A program made the translations under genes and the position numbers. Under the pieces are notes generated by a model, which was not told where the DNA came from, ran no database searches, and was given only the letters and a program-made list of their open reading frames with translations. Positions 1-7,641 of a DNA stretch of 64,000 nt are shown here, in pieces. Every line of letters begins with the position of its first letter. The stretch's first letter is position 1. The DNA lies in assembly GCA_900471525.1 (NCBI GenBank), contig UCEZ01000030.1:186001-250000 (forward strand), written 5' to 3'. Source of the DNA: Hyphomicrobiales bacterium. GTDB lineage: Bacteria; Pseudomonadota; Alphaproteobacteria; Rhizobiales; Rhizobiaceae.

Positions 1-201
1 GGCTATCTCGCGGGCTGTTCGCCGTGCGGTGCCCTTGAACGCCATGTGTTCCAGCAGATGGGCAATTCCGTGCTCGTCCGTGGTTTCATCGCGTGAACCG
101 GATTTGATCCAGACCCCGAGCGCGACGCTTTCAAGATGCGGCATGTTCTCGGTGACGACCGTCAACCCGGATTGGAGCCGGGTGCACTCAACTTTCATCA
201 T
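1..201 (-). CDS. M16 family zinc peptidase, N-terminal part (cut by window edge)
   Basis: The reverse strand from an ATG pair at 201/198 reads MMKVECTRLQSGLTVVTENM and continues open to the window edge (67 codons). It carries the inverted zinc motif HLLEH, as HGIAHLLEHMAFKGT, which marks M16 (insulinase / mitochondrial processing peptidase-like) proteases, where the two His and a downstream Glu bind zinc and the first Glu is the catalytic base. The start lies 16 bases after the thrC stop on the same strand, so the two are probably cotranscribed; a thrC-M16 pair is common in rhizobia (family knowledge). The rest of the gene, including the C-terminal M16 domain, is outside the window, so its length and intactness cannot be judged. 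Confidence 0.9.
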   Translation of the reverse strand, partial: MMKVECTRLQSGLTVVTENMPHLESVALGVWIKSGSRDETTDEHGIAHLLEHMAFKGTARRTAREIA

Positions 202-217
202 ACGTCTTTCTGCGTCC

Positions 218-1624
218 TTACTTCCGGATGCGGGCACGCTCGTTGATAAAAGTTTCAACGACTTTAAGCTCGGCGTCAAGAATATCGAAACGCTCCTCCC
301 TGACCATTAGATCAGCAAGCCACGTCGGAAGCGCCGGGTCAATACCACTGGCTGATTTTACTGCGGCGGGGAATTTCGCGGGGTGCGCGGTCGCAAGCGT
401 CACCATCGGAGCGTTTGGTTTTTCATGCTTGCCCGCAACGAAGACGCCAATGGCGGTGTGTGGATCGAGCAGGTAACCGGTCGCCTCAAGTGTCGCGCGG
501 ATCGTCTTTGCAACTTCTTTTTCGGACGCGCGGCCGGCTCGGAACACCTTGCGGATGGCCTTCAGCGCCTTTTCCTCGATCTCGAAGGAGCCCGATTGCT
601 TCAGGCTGGCCATGGCGCCGCGCACCTTGGAGGCGTCGCGGTCGTATGCTTCGAACAGCAGCCGCTCGAAGTTCGAGGAGATCTGGATGTCCATCGAGGG
701 TGAGGTGGTCGCCTTGACGTCGCGCATCTCGTAGCGGCCGGTCTTCAGCGTGCGGGCGAGAATGTCGTTCTCGTTGGTGGCGACGACCAGCTTGTCGATC
801 GGCAGCCCCATCTGCTTGGCCACGTAGCCCGCAAAGATATCGCCGAAATTGCCGGTAGGAACCGTGAAGGAGATTTTCCGGTCCGGGCCGCCGAGGGCCA
901 GAGCCGTTGTGAAATAATAGACGATCTGGGCCATGATGCGCGCCCAGTTGATCGAGTTGACGCCGGACAGCGCCACGCCGTCGCGGAAGGCAACGTCGTT
1001 GAACATCTCTTTGACGAGGCTCTGGCAGTCGTCGAAATTGCCGTTGATCGCCAGGGCATGGACGTTGCCTGCCTTGGATGTCGTCATCTGGTGCTGCTGC
1101 ACCGGCGACACCTTGCCATGCGGGAACAGGATGAAGATGTCGGTCCGGTCACGCCCGGCAAAGGCGTCGATCGCCGCGCCGCCGGTATCGCCCGATGTCG
1201 CGCCGACGATGGTGGCGCGCTGGTTGCGCTCTGTCAGCACATAATCCATCAGCCGCCCGAGCAGCTGCATGGCGACATCCTTGAAGGCGAGCGTCGATCC
1301 GTGGAACAGCTCCATGATGAAGGCGTTGGGGCCAGTCTGGACGAGCGGAGCGATCGCCGGATGGCGGAAGGTGGCGTAGGCCTCGTCGATCATCGCGCGG
1401 AACTTGTCGTCCGGGATTTCGCCATCGATGAAGGGGCTCAGGACCGTGAAGGCGATCTCCTGGTAGGATTTGCCGCGCAGCGCCCGGATTTCCTTCTTGG
1501 AGAAGCTTGGCCATTCCTTTGGAACATAAAGACCGCCGTCGCGGCCCAGACCCGCCAGAAGCGCATCGCAAAAACCCAGCGAAGGGGCTTCGCCCCGCGT
1601 CGACACATACTTCACAGTGACCAT
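218..1624 (-). CDS. thrC: Threonine synthase
   Basis: 468 residues, the usual length of the long (E. coli-like) threonine synthases. The enzyme converts O-phospho-L-homoserine to L-threonine with pyridoxal phosphate, the last step of threonine biosynthesis in the cytoplasm. The N-terminal threonine synthase domain (about 1-80) is followed by the PLP fold. The PLP lysine is K115 in HGSTLAFKDVAMQ, and the phosphate-binding loop ATSGDTGGAA follows near 145. The start ATG at 1624 is preceded by a weak GAAGG. It heads a probable operon with the M16 peptidase 16 bases downstream. Nothing looks truncated. Confidence 0.97.
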   Translation of the reverse strand: MVTVKYVSTRGEAPSLGFCDALLAGLGRDGGLYVPKEWPSFSKKEIRALRGKSYQEIAFTVLSPFIDGEIPDDKFRAMIDEAYATFRHPAIAPLVQTGPNAFIMELFHGSTLAFKDVAMQLLGRLMDYVLTERNQRATIVGATSGDTGGAAIDAFAGRDRTDIFILFPHGKVSPVQQHQMTTSKAGNVHALAINGNFDDCQSLVKEMFNDVAFRDGVALSGVNSINWARIMAQIVYYFTTALALGGPDRKISFTVPTGNFGDIFAGYVAKQMGLPIDKLVVATNENDILARTLKTGRYEMRDVKATTSPSMDIQISSNFERLLFEAYDRDASKVRGAMASLKQSGSFEIEEKALKAIRKVFRAGRASEKEVAKTIRATLEATGYLLDPHTAIGVFVAGKHEKPNAPMVTLATAHPAKFPAAVKSASGIDPALPTWLADLMVREERFDILDAELKVVETFINERARIRK

Positions 1625-1959
1625 CCTTCGTCGTCTGTTTGCTGCCGCTTGAGGGCGCGGCGGGAATTGAGCGGCACCCTAGTCGAACCATCGGCAAATC
1701 GCGGTTCTTTTTGCGTCAAGCCTTGGCAAAGCTGACGGAAATATCGGGTTTTCATCCGTTGCCGGCCAATTCAGCGCGTCCTGAAAAATTGGCGTTCCGG
1801 CTTCAGACTCCAATCGATTTTTCAATGCGTCGCTGCTATAGACCATCGCCAAGGGTCTTGAAAGGCTCAAGTTGCAGGGGTGAAAAACCGAAAAATACCT
1901 TATTTTGCGGTCAGTCACGCTCCGCGGCATCAATTGTGCAAGGCAGGGGGTCAAGTCTG

Positions 1960-2514
1960 GTGTTTGGTAAAGTTTCCATCCGTCTTCTCGGAATTTCACT
2001 TCTCGTGGTCATCGCGGGCTGCAACAAGACAGACACCGGCGGCGCGATCGATGCCGGCGGCAGCGCGGCAGCGCCGACGCCCGCCGTCATCCAGGGCGCT
2101 TGCCCGCAGGTCTATCTGCTCGACGGAACCGCCAATTACCGCACCTATGCCAAGGGCGCCAAGGACGATCCGACCAAGATCGTCTATCAGGCGTCGCTGG
2201 CCGATACGACCCGCCAGTGCGTTCAGAACGAGAGCCAGCTGGTGATGACCGTCGTCGTCCAGGGCCGCGTCGTCTCCGGCCCGGCCGGTGGCGCCGGTAC
2301 CGTCAACCTGCCGATCCGCGTCGCGGCGACCGACGGTAAGAATACGCTCTATTCCGAACTGACACAGTATCCGGTCGAGGTCGCAGCCGGCGCCGGCGCC
2401 ACCCAGTTCATCTTCACCAAGGCCCAGGTTGCACTTCCCGCAGGTGCCGGCGATTTCGCCAAGATTTACGTCGGCTTCGACGAAGGCCCGGCTGCGGGCA
2501 AGAAGAAGAAATAA
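1960..2514 (+). CDS. Putative lipoprotein of unknown function
   Basis: 184 residues if started at the GTG at 1960, which has a GGCAGGGGG ribosome-binding stretch just upstream; an open frame extends much further upstream but lacks a signal-like start. The N-terminus is a classic lipoprotein signal: FGKVSIRLLGISLLVVIAGC, with a lipobox ending IAGC and the acylated Cys at residue 21. The mature part is rich in Ala/Gly/Thr, contains beta-rich segments and ends in a Lys run (GKKKK). I do not recognise a named domain. It is divergent from thrC and followed by a rho-independent terminator, so it is probably a single transcription unit. Expected location: anchored in the outer or inner membrane, facing the periplasm. 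Confidence 0.8.
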   Translation: MFGKVSIRLLGISLLVVIAGCNKTDTGGAIDAGGSAAAPTPAVIQGACPQVYLLDGTANYRTYAKGAKDDPTKIVYQASLADTTRQCVQNESQLVMTVVVQGRVVSGPAGGAGTVNLPIRVAATDGKNTLYSELTQYPVEVAAGAGATQFIFTKAQVALPAGAGDFAKIYVGFDEGPAAGKKKK

Positions 2515-2541
2515 GCTGGATTTTTGCTGCAGAATGAAGGG

Positions 2542-2570
2542 CCGGCGCGGCGTTTTCGTGCCGGTTTTTT
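2542..2570 (+). terminator. Rho-independent terminator of the lipoprotein gene
   Basis: A GC-rich hairpin (CCGGCGC paired with GTGCCGG, one G-T pair, 9-base loop) is followed directly by six T residues, 28 bases after the lipoprotein stop codon. Confidence 0.8.
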
Positions 2571-2625
2571 GTGTCCGGCGCAATCTGCCTTTCGGCTGCT
2601 TTTGTCTCGGAGAGGCAAAATATTA

Positions 2626-2667
2626 CTCCGTCATCCTCGGGCTTGACCCGAGGATCCACTTCCAAGC
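2626..2667. repeat. Left 42-bp inverted repeat of the GIY-YIG module
   Basis: This 42-base arm is repeated in inverted orientation at 2961-3002 with one mismatch; 35 bases in a row are identical. Its core is itself a hairpin (CCTCGGG, loop CTTGA, CCCGAGG). From general knowledge, this core (CGGGCTTGACCCG within CATCCTC...GAGGATCCA) is a dispersed palindrome found in many alphaproteobacterial genomes. The stop codon of the remnant nuclease gene begins at the very next base, 2668. Confidence 0.9.
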
Positions 2668-2949
2668 CTACCAAAGCTCATAATAAAGATTCCGCCAGTC
2701 CGAGTTCATCGCCTCGATCAATTCGATCTTCCACTGCCGATATCATCGCTTGAGAGATTTCTCGCGCTGGATCGCTGTGTCGATCGAGAGGTGTTCTTCG
2801 TACCAGACGAGTTGCTTGCAGCCATATTTTGACGTGAAGCCTGGTGTCGTGCCTTCGCGATGCTGGTAGACGCGACGTTTTCGAGATCGGAGGTTACGCC
2901 GATGTAAAGCGTTCCTCGCTTGTGATTGGTGACGATGTAGACCCGCCAT
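2668..2949 (-). pseudogene. Inactivated GIY-YIG nuclease (UvrC/YhbQ-like single domain)
   Basis: On the reverse strand from an ATG at 2949, one frame encodes VYIVTNHKRGTLYIGVTSDL, the two signature strands of the GIY-YIG nuclease domain. A second frame continues with RRVYQHREG...GFTSKYG...LVWYEEH...AIQREKSLKR, and after a TGA the same frame goes on with QWKIELIEAMNSDWRNLYYELW to a TAG ending at 2668. The ATG is in the frame of the second part, so one frameshift lies just after the start, another after SDLE, and an in-frame TGA interrupts a probable Trp codon. An intact homologue would be about 90-95 residues. The remnant fills the space between two inverted repeats almost exactly. Two frameshifts plus a stop make sequencing error an unlikely sole cause. 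Confidence 0.85.
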
Positions 2950-2960
2950 AGCCGGATGAT

Positions 2961-3002
2961 GCTTGGGAGTGGATCCTCGGGTCAAGCCCGAGGATGACGG
3001 AG
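2961..3002. repeat. Right 42-bp inverted repeat of the GIY-YIG module
   Basis: Inverted copy of 2626-2667 (one mismatch in 42). It lies 11 bases before the ATG of the nuclease remnant and 41 bases beyond the stop codon of the HAD hydrolase gene. With the left arm it bounds a 377-bp unit, 2626-3002. Confidence 0.9.
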
Positions 3003-3042
3003 GTGAGGGCTGTCTTTCAGTCCAAAGGCCCCCCAAACACTC

Positions 3043-3681
3043 TCAGGCCATCAGCGATTCCGACCATTCCGACAGCGCCGCAATCACGCCCGGCAGCGCG
3101 CTCATGCGCGAGATCACCGTTTCGGCGCCGGCCTCGGTCAGCTTGTCGGCATGCGCGTCGTGGACGCCGTGGACAGAATCCTCGATCACCAGCACGCGGG
3201 ACGGATCGACGCCGAACTGTTTGGCGCCGTGCAGGAAGATGTCCGGCTTCGGCTTGACCTTGTCTTCGCCGAGATCGCGGGCCGAGTAGATGTGCTTTCC
3301 GAAATGATCCTTGATGCCGACCTTGGCAAGCATCATGGCAAGCCGCGCCGACGTCGAGTTCGAGCAGATGCAATGCGGCAGCGTGATCTGCACCAGCATC
3401 GGCTTGACGCCGTCGATGATCTGCACGTCACTGGCAAGGCGCTTGTCGAGGATAGCTTCGTTCTTGGTAATCAGGGTTGCCGAAAGCGGAATGTCGGCTT
3501 CCTTCTCTATGGCGAGCAGCGTGTTGTGCCAGGTCATGCCGGCGAAGCGCTCGGCCATTTCCTCGGTGCTGATCGGATAGCCGGCCTCGGTCAGAAGCTC
3601 GGCTTCGACTTCGCTGGCGATGATTTCCGAATCGACGAGCACGCCGTCGCAGTCGAAGATGATGAGATCAATGCTGGTCAT
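3043..3681 (-). CDS. HAD-superfamily phosphatase (phosphoglycolate phosphatase / CbbY-like), possibly with a short internal deletion
   Basis: 212 residues from the ATG at 3681 (MTSIDLIIFDCDGVLVDSE), which has AAGGA about 10 bases upstream; an in-frame ATG at 3720 would add 13 unlikely residues. HAD motif I is FDCDGVLVDSE (nucleophile and acid/base Asp), motif III the Lys in KVKPKPDIF, motif IV VIEDSVHGV. Members hydrolyse small phosphate esters. Odd point: after VIEDSVHGV the sequence jumps directly to HDAHADKLTEAGAETVISRM. Relatives carry roughly 20 more residues here (a GARAAGM...GF strand-loop segment). The junction keeps the frame, so either a natural in-frame deletion or a divergent subfamily is possible. 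Exact substrate unknown. Confidence 0.8.
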   Translation of the reverse strand: MTSIDLIIFDCDGVLVDSEIIASEVEAELLTEAGYPISTEEMAERFAGMTWHNTLLAIEKEADIPLSATLITKNEAILDKRLASDVQIIDGVKPMLVQITLPHCICSNSTSARLAMMLAKVGIKDHFGKHIYSARDLGEDKVKPKPDIFLHGAKQFGVDPSRVLVIEDSVHGVHDAHADKLTEAGAETVISRMSALPGVIAALSEWSESLMA

Positions 3682-3838
3682 GCGGGGAGTGTCCTTGGGG
3701 GAGATGGTGGCCATGTACACGATGCGGCCCGAAAGCTCAACCGCGCGAAGCGGGTAGCTGGTATGCAGGGAGGGGAGGCCGCCCTACCGGCGCAGCGGTG
3801 ACGCGAGTGGATCTTTCTCAATCCGGACGCGGCTTGAA

Positions 3839-4759
3839 CTACTCAGCTGCGGTTGGTTGCGCCTCTCGTCGCGGCGAGCGGCCCATAACCCGCTTGAACG
3901 CGGTGCTGAAAGCCGCCTCGGACGCATAGCCGACGGACCGGGAAATCACTGCGACCGATTGGCCGCCTTCCCGCAGCTTCCGCTCCGCAAGCCACATGCG
4001 CCATTCCGTGAGATAGCCGAGTGGGGCAACACCGGCGATCGCCTTGAAATAGGTGGCGAAGGCCGTGCGCGACATCGCAGCCGCCTTTGCCAGTTCCGGC
4101 AGATGCCAGTTGCGGGCAGGATCACTGTGCATAAGGCCCAGAGCCGGCGCGAGTTTCGGGTCGCAGGCGGCACGCAGCCAGCCGACATCCACGCCGCGCT
4201 CCTGCGAAAGATACCCTCGCAGGAGCTGCAGAAACATCAGATTGGCGAGACCGGAACAGGCCGCATCCGCTCCCGGAACGGCAGACGTCGTCTCCCGTAC
4301 AAGTTCCTCGATCAGCCATTGCAACTGGCCGGTCCTCACCTCATCCGCTCGAAGATGGATGACCGGCGGCAGACTGTCGATGAGGAGGCGACTACCCTTG
4401 GAGGCGAAGTCGAGATGGCTTCCCAGATAAAGGAACTCATCGCCTTGTCCAAGGCGCGCGAAGTTGGATCGACCCTCATCGAATACCTGCAACGCGTCGG
4501 CTGGAGACACAGCAAGATCGCTGGCGACGGTAAAGGATATCTGCTCGGACAGTAGGAAGATGTCGCCGCACCGCAGATGGAAAGGCGTGGAAATCCCATC
4601 GACCGCAACGAAGCACGAACCGCGGGCAATAGCGAAGAATTTGATTTTCTCCGGCGGAGGGAAGCGGATGGCCCATTCGCCACCGGCAGTGAAACCGCCA
4701 CCGTAAACGACGCGCGCTTCGATCATCGACAGGATTGCGGATAGTGGATCACCGATCAT
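3839..4759 (-). CDS. AraC-family transcriptional regulator with N-terminal cupin domain
   Basis: 306 residues from the first ATG (4759); a TTG at 4795 could add 12. The N-terminal half (about 1-180) resembles the cupin_6 ligand-binding domain of AraC regulators (RGSCFVAVDG..., HLRCGDIFLL). The C-terminal 100 residues hold two helix-turn-helix units: LPELAKAAAMSRTAFATYFKAI and the second, VAVISRSVGYASEAAFSTAFKRV, followed by the GRSPRR end typical of the family. It is divergent from the SDR gene starting at 4858, so the roughly 98-bp spacer is the likely control region. This family often controls stress or oxidoreductase genes; the ligand is unknown. Confidence 0.9.
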   Translation of the reverse strand: MIGDPLSAILSMIEARVVYGGGFTAGGEWAIRFPPPEKIKFFAIARGSCFVAVDGISTPFHLRCGDIFLLSEQISFTVASDLAVSPADALQVFDEGRSNFARLGQGDEFLYLGSHLDFASKGSRLLIDSLPPVIHLRADEVRTGQLQWLIEELVRETTSAVPGADAACSGLANLMFLQLLRGYLSQERGVDVGWLRAACDPKLAPALGLMHSDPARNWHLPELAKAAAMSRTAFATYFKAIAGVAPLGYLTEWRMWLAERKLREGGQSVAVISRSVGYASEAAFSTAFKRVMGRSPRREAQPTAAE

Positions 4760-4857
4760 ATTCTGAACTATGGCGAAGGAAGTCCGGACTTTCAAGCATT
4801 CAAAATCCGGTCGGCGGGCAATATCTCCAGCGGGTCCAAAACAGGAGACCCCCTAGC

Positions 4858-5871
4858 ATGTCCACAACGCAACAGCCTATCAACTCCGGCTTCAACGCCG
4901 CCTCCACCACTTCCGATGTCATCTCCGGGATCAACCTGGTCGGAAAAGTGGCCATCGTCACGGGCGGTTACGCCGGCCTTGGTCTCGACACGGCGAGAAC
5001 GCTCGCCCTGGCCGGCGCAAGGGTGATCGTGCCTGCCCGCGATGTCGAACGCGCCCGCAGGAATGCCGCCGAGATTGGCGGAGGTATTGAAATTCAGCCG
5101 ATGGACCTTACCGATCCGGCGTCCATCGATGCCTTCGCCAAGAACTTCGTCAACTCGGGGCTGCCGCTCCATATCCTCGTCAACAATGCGGGTATCATGG
5201 CCCTGGACGACTTGCAGCGTGATGCGCGCGGCAACGAACTCCAGTTCTCCACCAACCACCTGGGCCACTTCCAGCTCGTCGCGCGGCTTTGGCCAGCCTT
5301 GGTCCGCGCTAAAGGCGCACGTGTCGTTTCCGTTTCGTCGCTGGGGCACCGCTTTTCGCCTGTGGTCTTCGATGACATCAACTTCGAGCGCCGCGCCTAT
5401 GACCCTTGGGCGGCCTACGGCCAGTCCAAGACCGCGAACGTGCTCCTTGCGGTGGCGGTTGACGAACGCGGGAAGGAACACGGCATTCGGGCCTTTTCGC
5501 TGCATCCGGGCGGTATCGTCGGAACCGGGCTTACCAGTCACTTCTCGGTGGAAACGCTGCAGGCCCACGGCGTGTTGGATGCGAACGGCAAACCGATCCT
5601 CGACCCCTCCCTCGATTTGAAGTCCGTGCCACAAGGGGCTGCGACGCAGGTATGGTGCGCGACCAGCCGGCAACTCGATGGAAAGGGCGGCGTCTTCTGC
5701 ATGGACTCGGATATCGCGCCCGTACTTTCCGACGGCACCGCCTTCACCATTGCGCGGAATTCCGAGCCTGGCCGCGTTGCCGGCGTCGAGGCCTATGCCA
5801 TCGACCGCGAAGCCGCCGAACGTCTCTGGACCCTCAGCGAGAAAATGACCGGCGTCCGCGTGGGCGCCTGA
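4858..5871 (+). CDS. Short-chain dehydrogenase/reductase (SDR)
   Basis: 337 residues from the ATG at 4858, which follows GGAGA at a proper distance. The NAD(P)-binding motif TGGYAGLG is at 35-42, NNAG at 109-112, the catalytic Ser at about 160, and YGQSK gives Y187 and K191. The arrangement and the C-terminal extension (about 100 residues after HPGGI) match the retinol dehydrogenase / WW-domain oxidoreductase-like bacterial SDRs, which reduce or oxidise small alcohol/carbonyl compounds in the cytoplasm; the substrate is not predictable. The first 25 residues are polar and low in conservation. It is divergent from an AraC regulator that is likely to control it. Confidence 0.92.
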   Translation: MSTTQQPINSGFNAASTTSDVISGINLVGKVAIVTGGYAGLGLDTARTLALAGARVIVPARDVERARRNAAEIGGGIEIQPMDLTDPASIDAFAKNFVNSGLPLHILVNNAGIMALDDLQRDARGNELQFSTNHLGHFQLVARLWPALVRAKGARVVSVSSLGHRFSPVVFDDINFERRAYDPWAAYGQSKTANVLLAVAVDERGKEHGIRAFSLHPGGIVGTGLTSHFSVETLQAHGVLDANGKPILDPSLDLKSVPQGAATQVWCATSRQLDGKGGVFCMDSDIAPVLSDGTAFTIARNSEPGRVAGVEAYAIDREAAERLWTLSEKMTGVRVGA

Positions 5872-5884
5872 CAATCCTTCGACA

Positions 5885-5918
5885 GGCGCGTCCCAGACTA
5901 AGATTCCAGGGACGCGCC
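5885..5918 (+). terminator. Perfect 10-bp hairpin after the SDR gene, possible terminator
   Basis: GGCGCGTCCC and GGGACGCGCC form a perfect 10-bp stem with a 14-base loop, starting 13 bases after the SDR stop. No T-run follows, so it may be a weak or factor-dependent terminator, or an mRNA-stabilising structure. Confidence 0.4.
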
Positions 5919-6060
5919 ACAATATTGGGGTCCAGCGTCGCCGCAGGGCCTTTGCCACCGTCCGGTGTTCAGCATACAGCAACTTCTGTTCCGGGCCGGA
6001 AGTTGCCGCAGGTGGCATTTGCCGCGTAGCGTCGCATTTGTCTTCCCAGTATAAGGCTTC

Positions 6061-6492
6061 ATGACCATCCGCCTGCGCCCGCATCATCTGCTTTGCATGC
6101 TGACCTTCGTCGGCAAGGGGTACACGGCTGCCTTCACCGAAAACTACATCCGTATCGCCGCCCGCCTGTCCGAGGGCGAGGATATCCTTGTGGTCGAAGG
6201 GCCGGACGACGTCTGTGCGCCGATGCTGGGCGAGGCGGGCATGCACTGTCTTGACGGGAGTGTGGTCGAGCGCGACCTGAAGGCGCGTGAAGCGGTGGAG
6301 GCTTTGCTCAATGTACCTGTCGGTCCGGGCGCTTCAATCCACCCGGACGCGGATTTTCTCGCAGCGATGCGCGATGCTTTCAGTGCAGGCTCCATCCGCG
6401 ATGGCTGCGCCCGCTGCGAATGGTCGCCGCTCTGCACCGGCATTGCCGCTTCAGGCTTCGACGGTGTGCTTGTGAACCCGCTCGACTGTTGA
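6061..6492 (+). CDS. DUF1284 domain protein, Cys-rich
   Basis: 143 residues. It opens with IRLRPHHLLCMLTFVGKGY, the hallmark of DUF1284, and has further cysteines in DDVC, MHC, and the C-terminal GCARCEWSPLC. The spacing suggests metal or iron-sulfur binding; the family is uncharacterised and I assign no reaction. The last 42 bases overlap, tail to tail, the 3' end of the ArsR-type regulator on the other strand, so the two mRNAs are complementary at their ends. No clear Shine-Dalgarno precedes the ATG. Confidence 0.85.
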   Translation: MTIRLRPHHLLCMLTFVGKGYTAAFTENYIRIAARLSEGEDILVVEGPDDVCAPMLGEAGMHCLDGSVVERDLKAREAVEALLNVPVGPGASIHPDADFLAAMRDAFSAGSIRDGCARCEWSPLCTGIAASGFDGVLVNPLDC

Positions 6493-7179
6493 CGATGCGG
6501 GCAGGGGAAAGAGCTTTGCAAATTCCCTTTCACCGGTACCGGTGAAACGCACGGCGCGGCTTTCCGGCTCGCGTTTGGCCCAGCCCTTGTCGAGGAAAAG
6601 TGTCAGCAAGGCCTGCCCGAGCGAGCCGGAGAGATGCGAACGGCGCTCGCTCCAGTCGAGGCAGGTGCGGCAGACCGGGCGCCTGGATTTCACCAGCGCC
6701 GCAAGATCGATGCCGAGCGCCGTGATCTTGCCTTCGCCTGATTTCGTCAGCTGCAGCTTGTCGCCAACACCGGCGATCACTTCCTCGGCGACAAGGCTGT
6801 CGAGCATGCGCACGCCGTAGTCGCCGGCCAGGTGATTGTAGCAGACACGGGCCTTGCGCAGCGCCGGGTCCTTGGGACCGGTGCGATGGCGGGTGAAGCC
6901 GCGATAGGCGGCAAAGCCCATCAGACCCTCGATCATCAGGCCGACATCGTCGTCGGCGAGGGTGAAATAGCGATGACGGCCCTGCTTGCGCTGGGCGATC
7001 AGACCGCCGGCCTCCAGTTTCGACAGATGAGAACTGGCCGTCTGCAGCGTGATTCCAGCCGTTCCGGCAAGCTCCGTCGCCGTCAACGCCTTGCCGCCTG
7101 TCAGCGCGGTCAGCATGTTGGCGCGGGCGGGATCGCCGATCAGCGAGCCGATGAGAGCAATATCTGGACCTTCTTTCAT
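6451..7179 (-). CDS. ArsR/SmtB-type winged-helix regulator with long C-terminal domain
   Basis: 242 residues. The first 85 form an ArsR-like winged helix (IGDPARANMLTALTGGKALTATELA, then GITLQTASSHLSKLEAGGLI and the wing QGRHRYFTLAD). The remaining 150 residues include CYNHLAGDYGVRMLD and RPVCRTCLDWSERRSHLSGSLG, with Cys and His positions that could bind a metal or sense redox state. Regulators of this two-part type are common in rhizobia beside NIPSNAP or antibiotic-biosynthesis-monooxygenase genes. It is divergent from such a pair (7297 and 7638), and a palindrome sits in the gap, so it probably represses them and itself. Confidence 0.9.
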   Translation of the reverse strand: MKEGPDIALIGSLIGDPARANMLTALTGGKALTATELAGTAGITLQTASSHLSKLEAGGLIAQRKQGRHRYFTLADDDVGLMIEGLMGFAAYRGFTRHRTGPKDPALRKARVCYNHLAGDYGVRMLDSLVAEEVIAGVGDKLQLTKSGEGKITALGIDLAALVKSRRPVCRTCLDWSERRSHLSGSLGQALLTLFLDKGWAKREPESRAVRFTGTGEREFAKLFPLPASSTVERVHKHTVEA

Positions 7180-7223
7180 GCCGGGATTTTACCCGCTGCA
7201 CCGGACGTCGGCAAGACTTCATA

Positions 7224-7241
7224 CTTCGATCATCATCGAAG
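7224..7241. promoter_or_regulatory. Candidate operator for the ArsR-type regulator
   Basis: Perfect 7-bp dyad CTTCGAT-CATC-ATCGAAG, 44 bases upstream of the regulator start and 55 upstream of the NIPSNAP start. ArsR-family regulators bind such imperfect or perfect dyads near the promoter; assignment here is by position only. Confidence 0.5.
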
Positions 7242-7296
7242 CATCCGGTGGCTGGAAGCTGGCACAAAGGGACATCCGCAAACGAAGGAGAGACCC

Positions 7297-7641
7297 ATGA
7301 TCACCTGCTTCATCCGCTACGAGATCGACCCGTTCAAGCGCGAGGAGTTCGCCACCTATGCCCGCAACTGGGGCCAGTGCATTCCGCGCAACGGCGCCGA
7401 CCTGATCGGCTATTTCGGCCCGCACGAAGGCTCGGCCACGACAGCTTACGCCGCCTACAACATCGAGAACCTCGCCGCCTACGAAGTCTACCGCGCAAAG
7501 CTTGCCGCAGATCCTCTGGGCATCGAAAATTATGAGTTCGCCCGGAAGGAGCGGTTCATCCTCAAGGAAGACCGGATTTTCCTGAAGAACATTTCGCTGC
7601 CGCATGCGCAGGGCCTGCATATAGGCGGGATTTCGTCGTGA
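7297..7641 (+). CDS. NIPSNAP family protein
   Basis: 114 residues from the ATG at 7297, which follows AAGGAGAGACCC (strong ribosome-binding site). The sequence ITCFIRYEIDPFKREEFATYARNWGQCIPRNGADLIGYFGPHEG and the closing KERFILKEDRIFLKNI are typical of the NIPSNAP dimeric alpha-beta barrel fold. Bacterial members are small cytoplasmic proteins of poorly known function, often next to monooxygenase-like genes. Its stop overlaps the GTG start of the next gene (GTGA), so translation is probably coupled. Confidence 0.9.
   Translation: MITCFIRYEIDPFKREEFATYARNWGQCIPRNGADLIGYFGPHEGSATTAYAAYNIENLAAYEVYRAKLAADPLGIENYEFARKERFILKEDRIFLKNISLPHAQGLHIGGISS

Noticed and set aside
4792-6246. 484-codon minus-strand open frame over the SDR gene
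   Set aside because: Mirror frame of a clear SDR with all motifs; composition (Arg/Gly/Asp-rich, no domain) is that of an antisense shadow in high-GC DNA.
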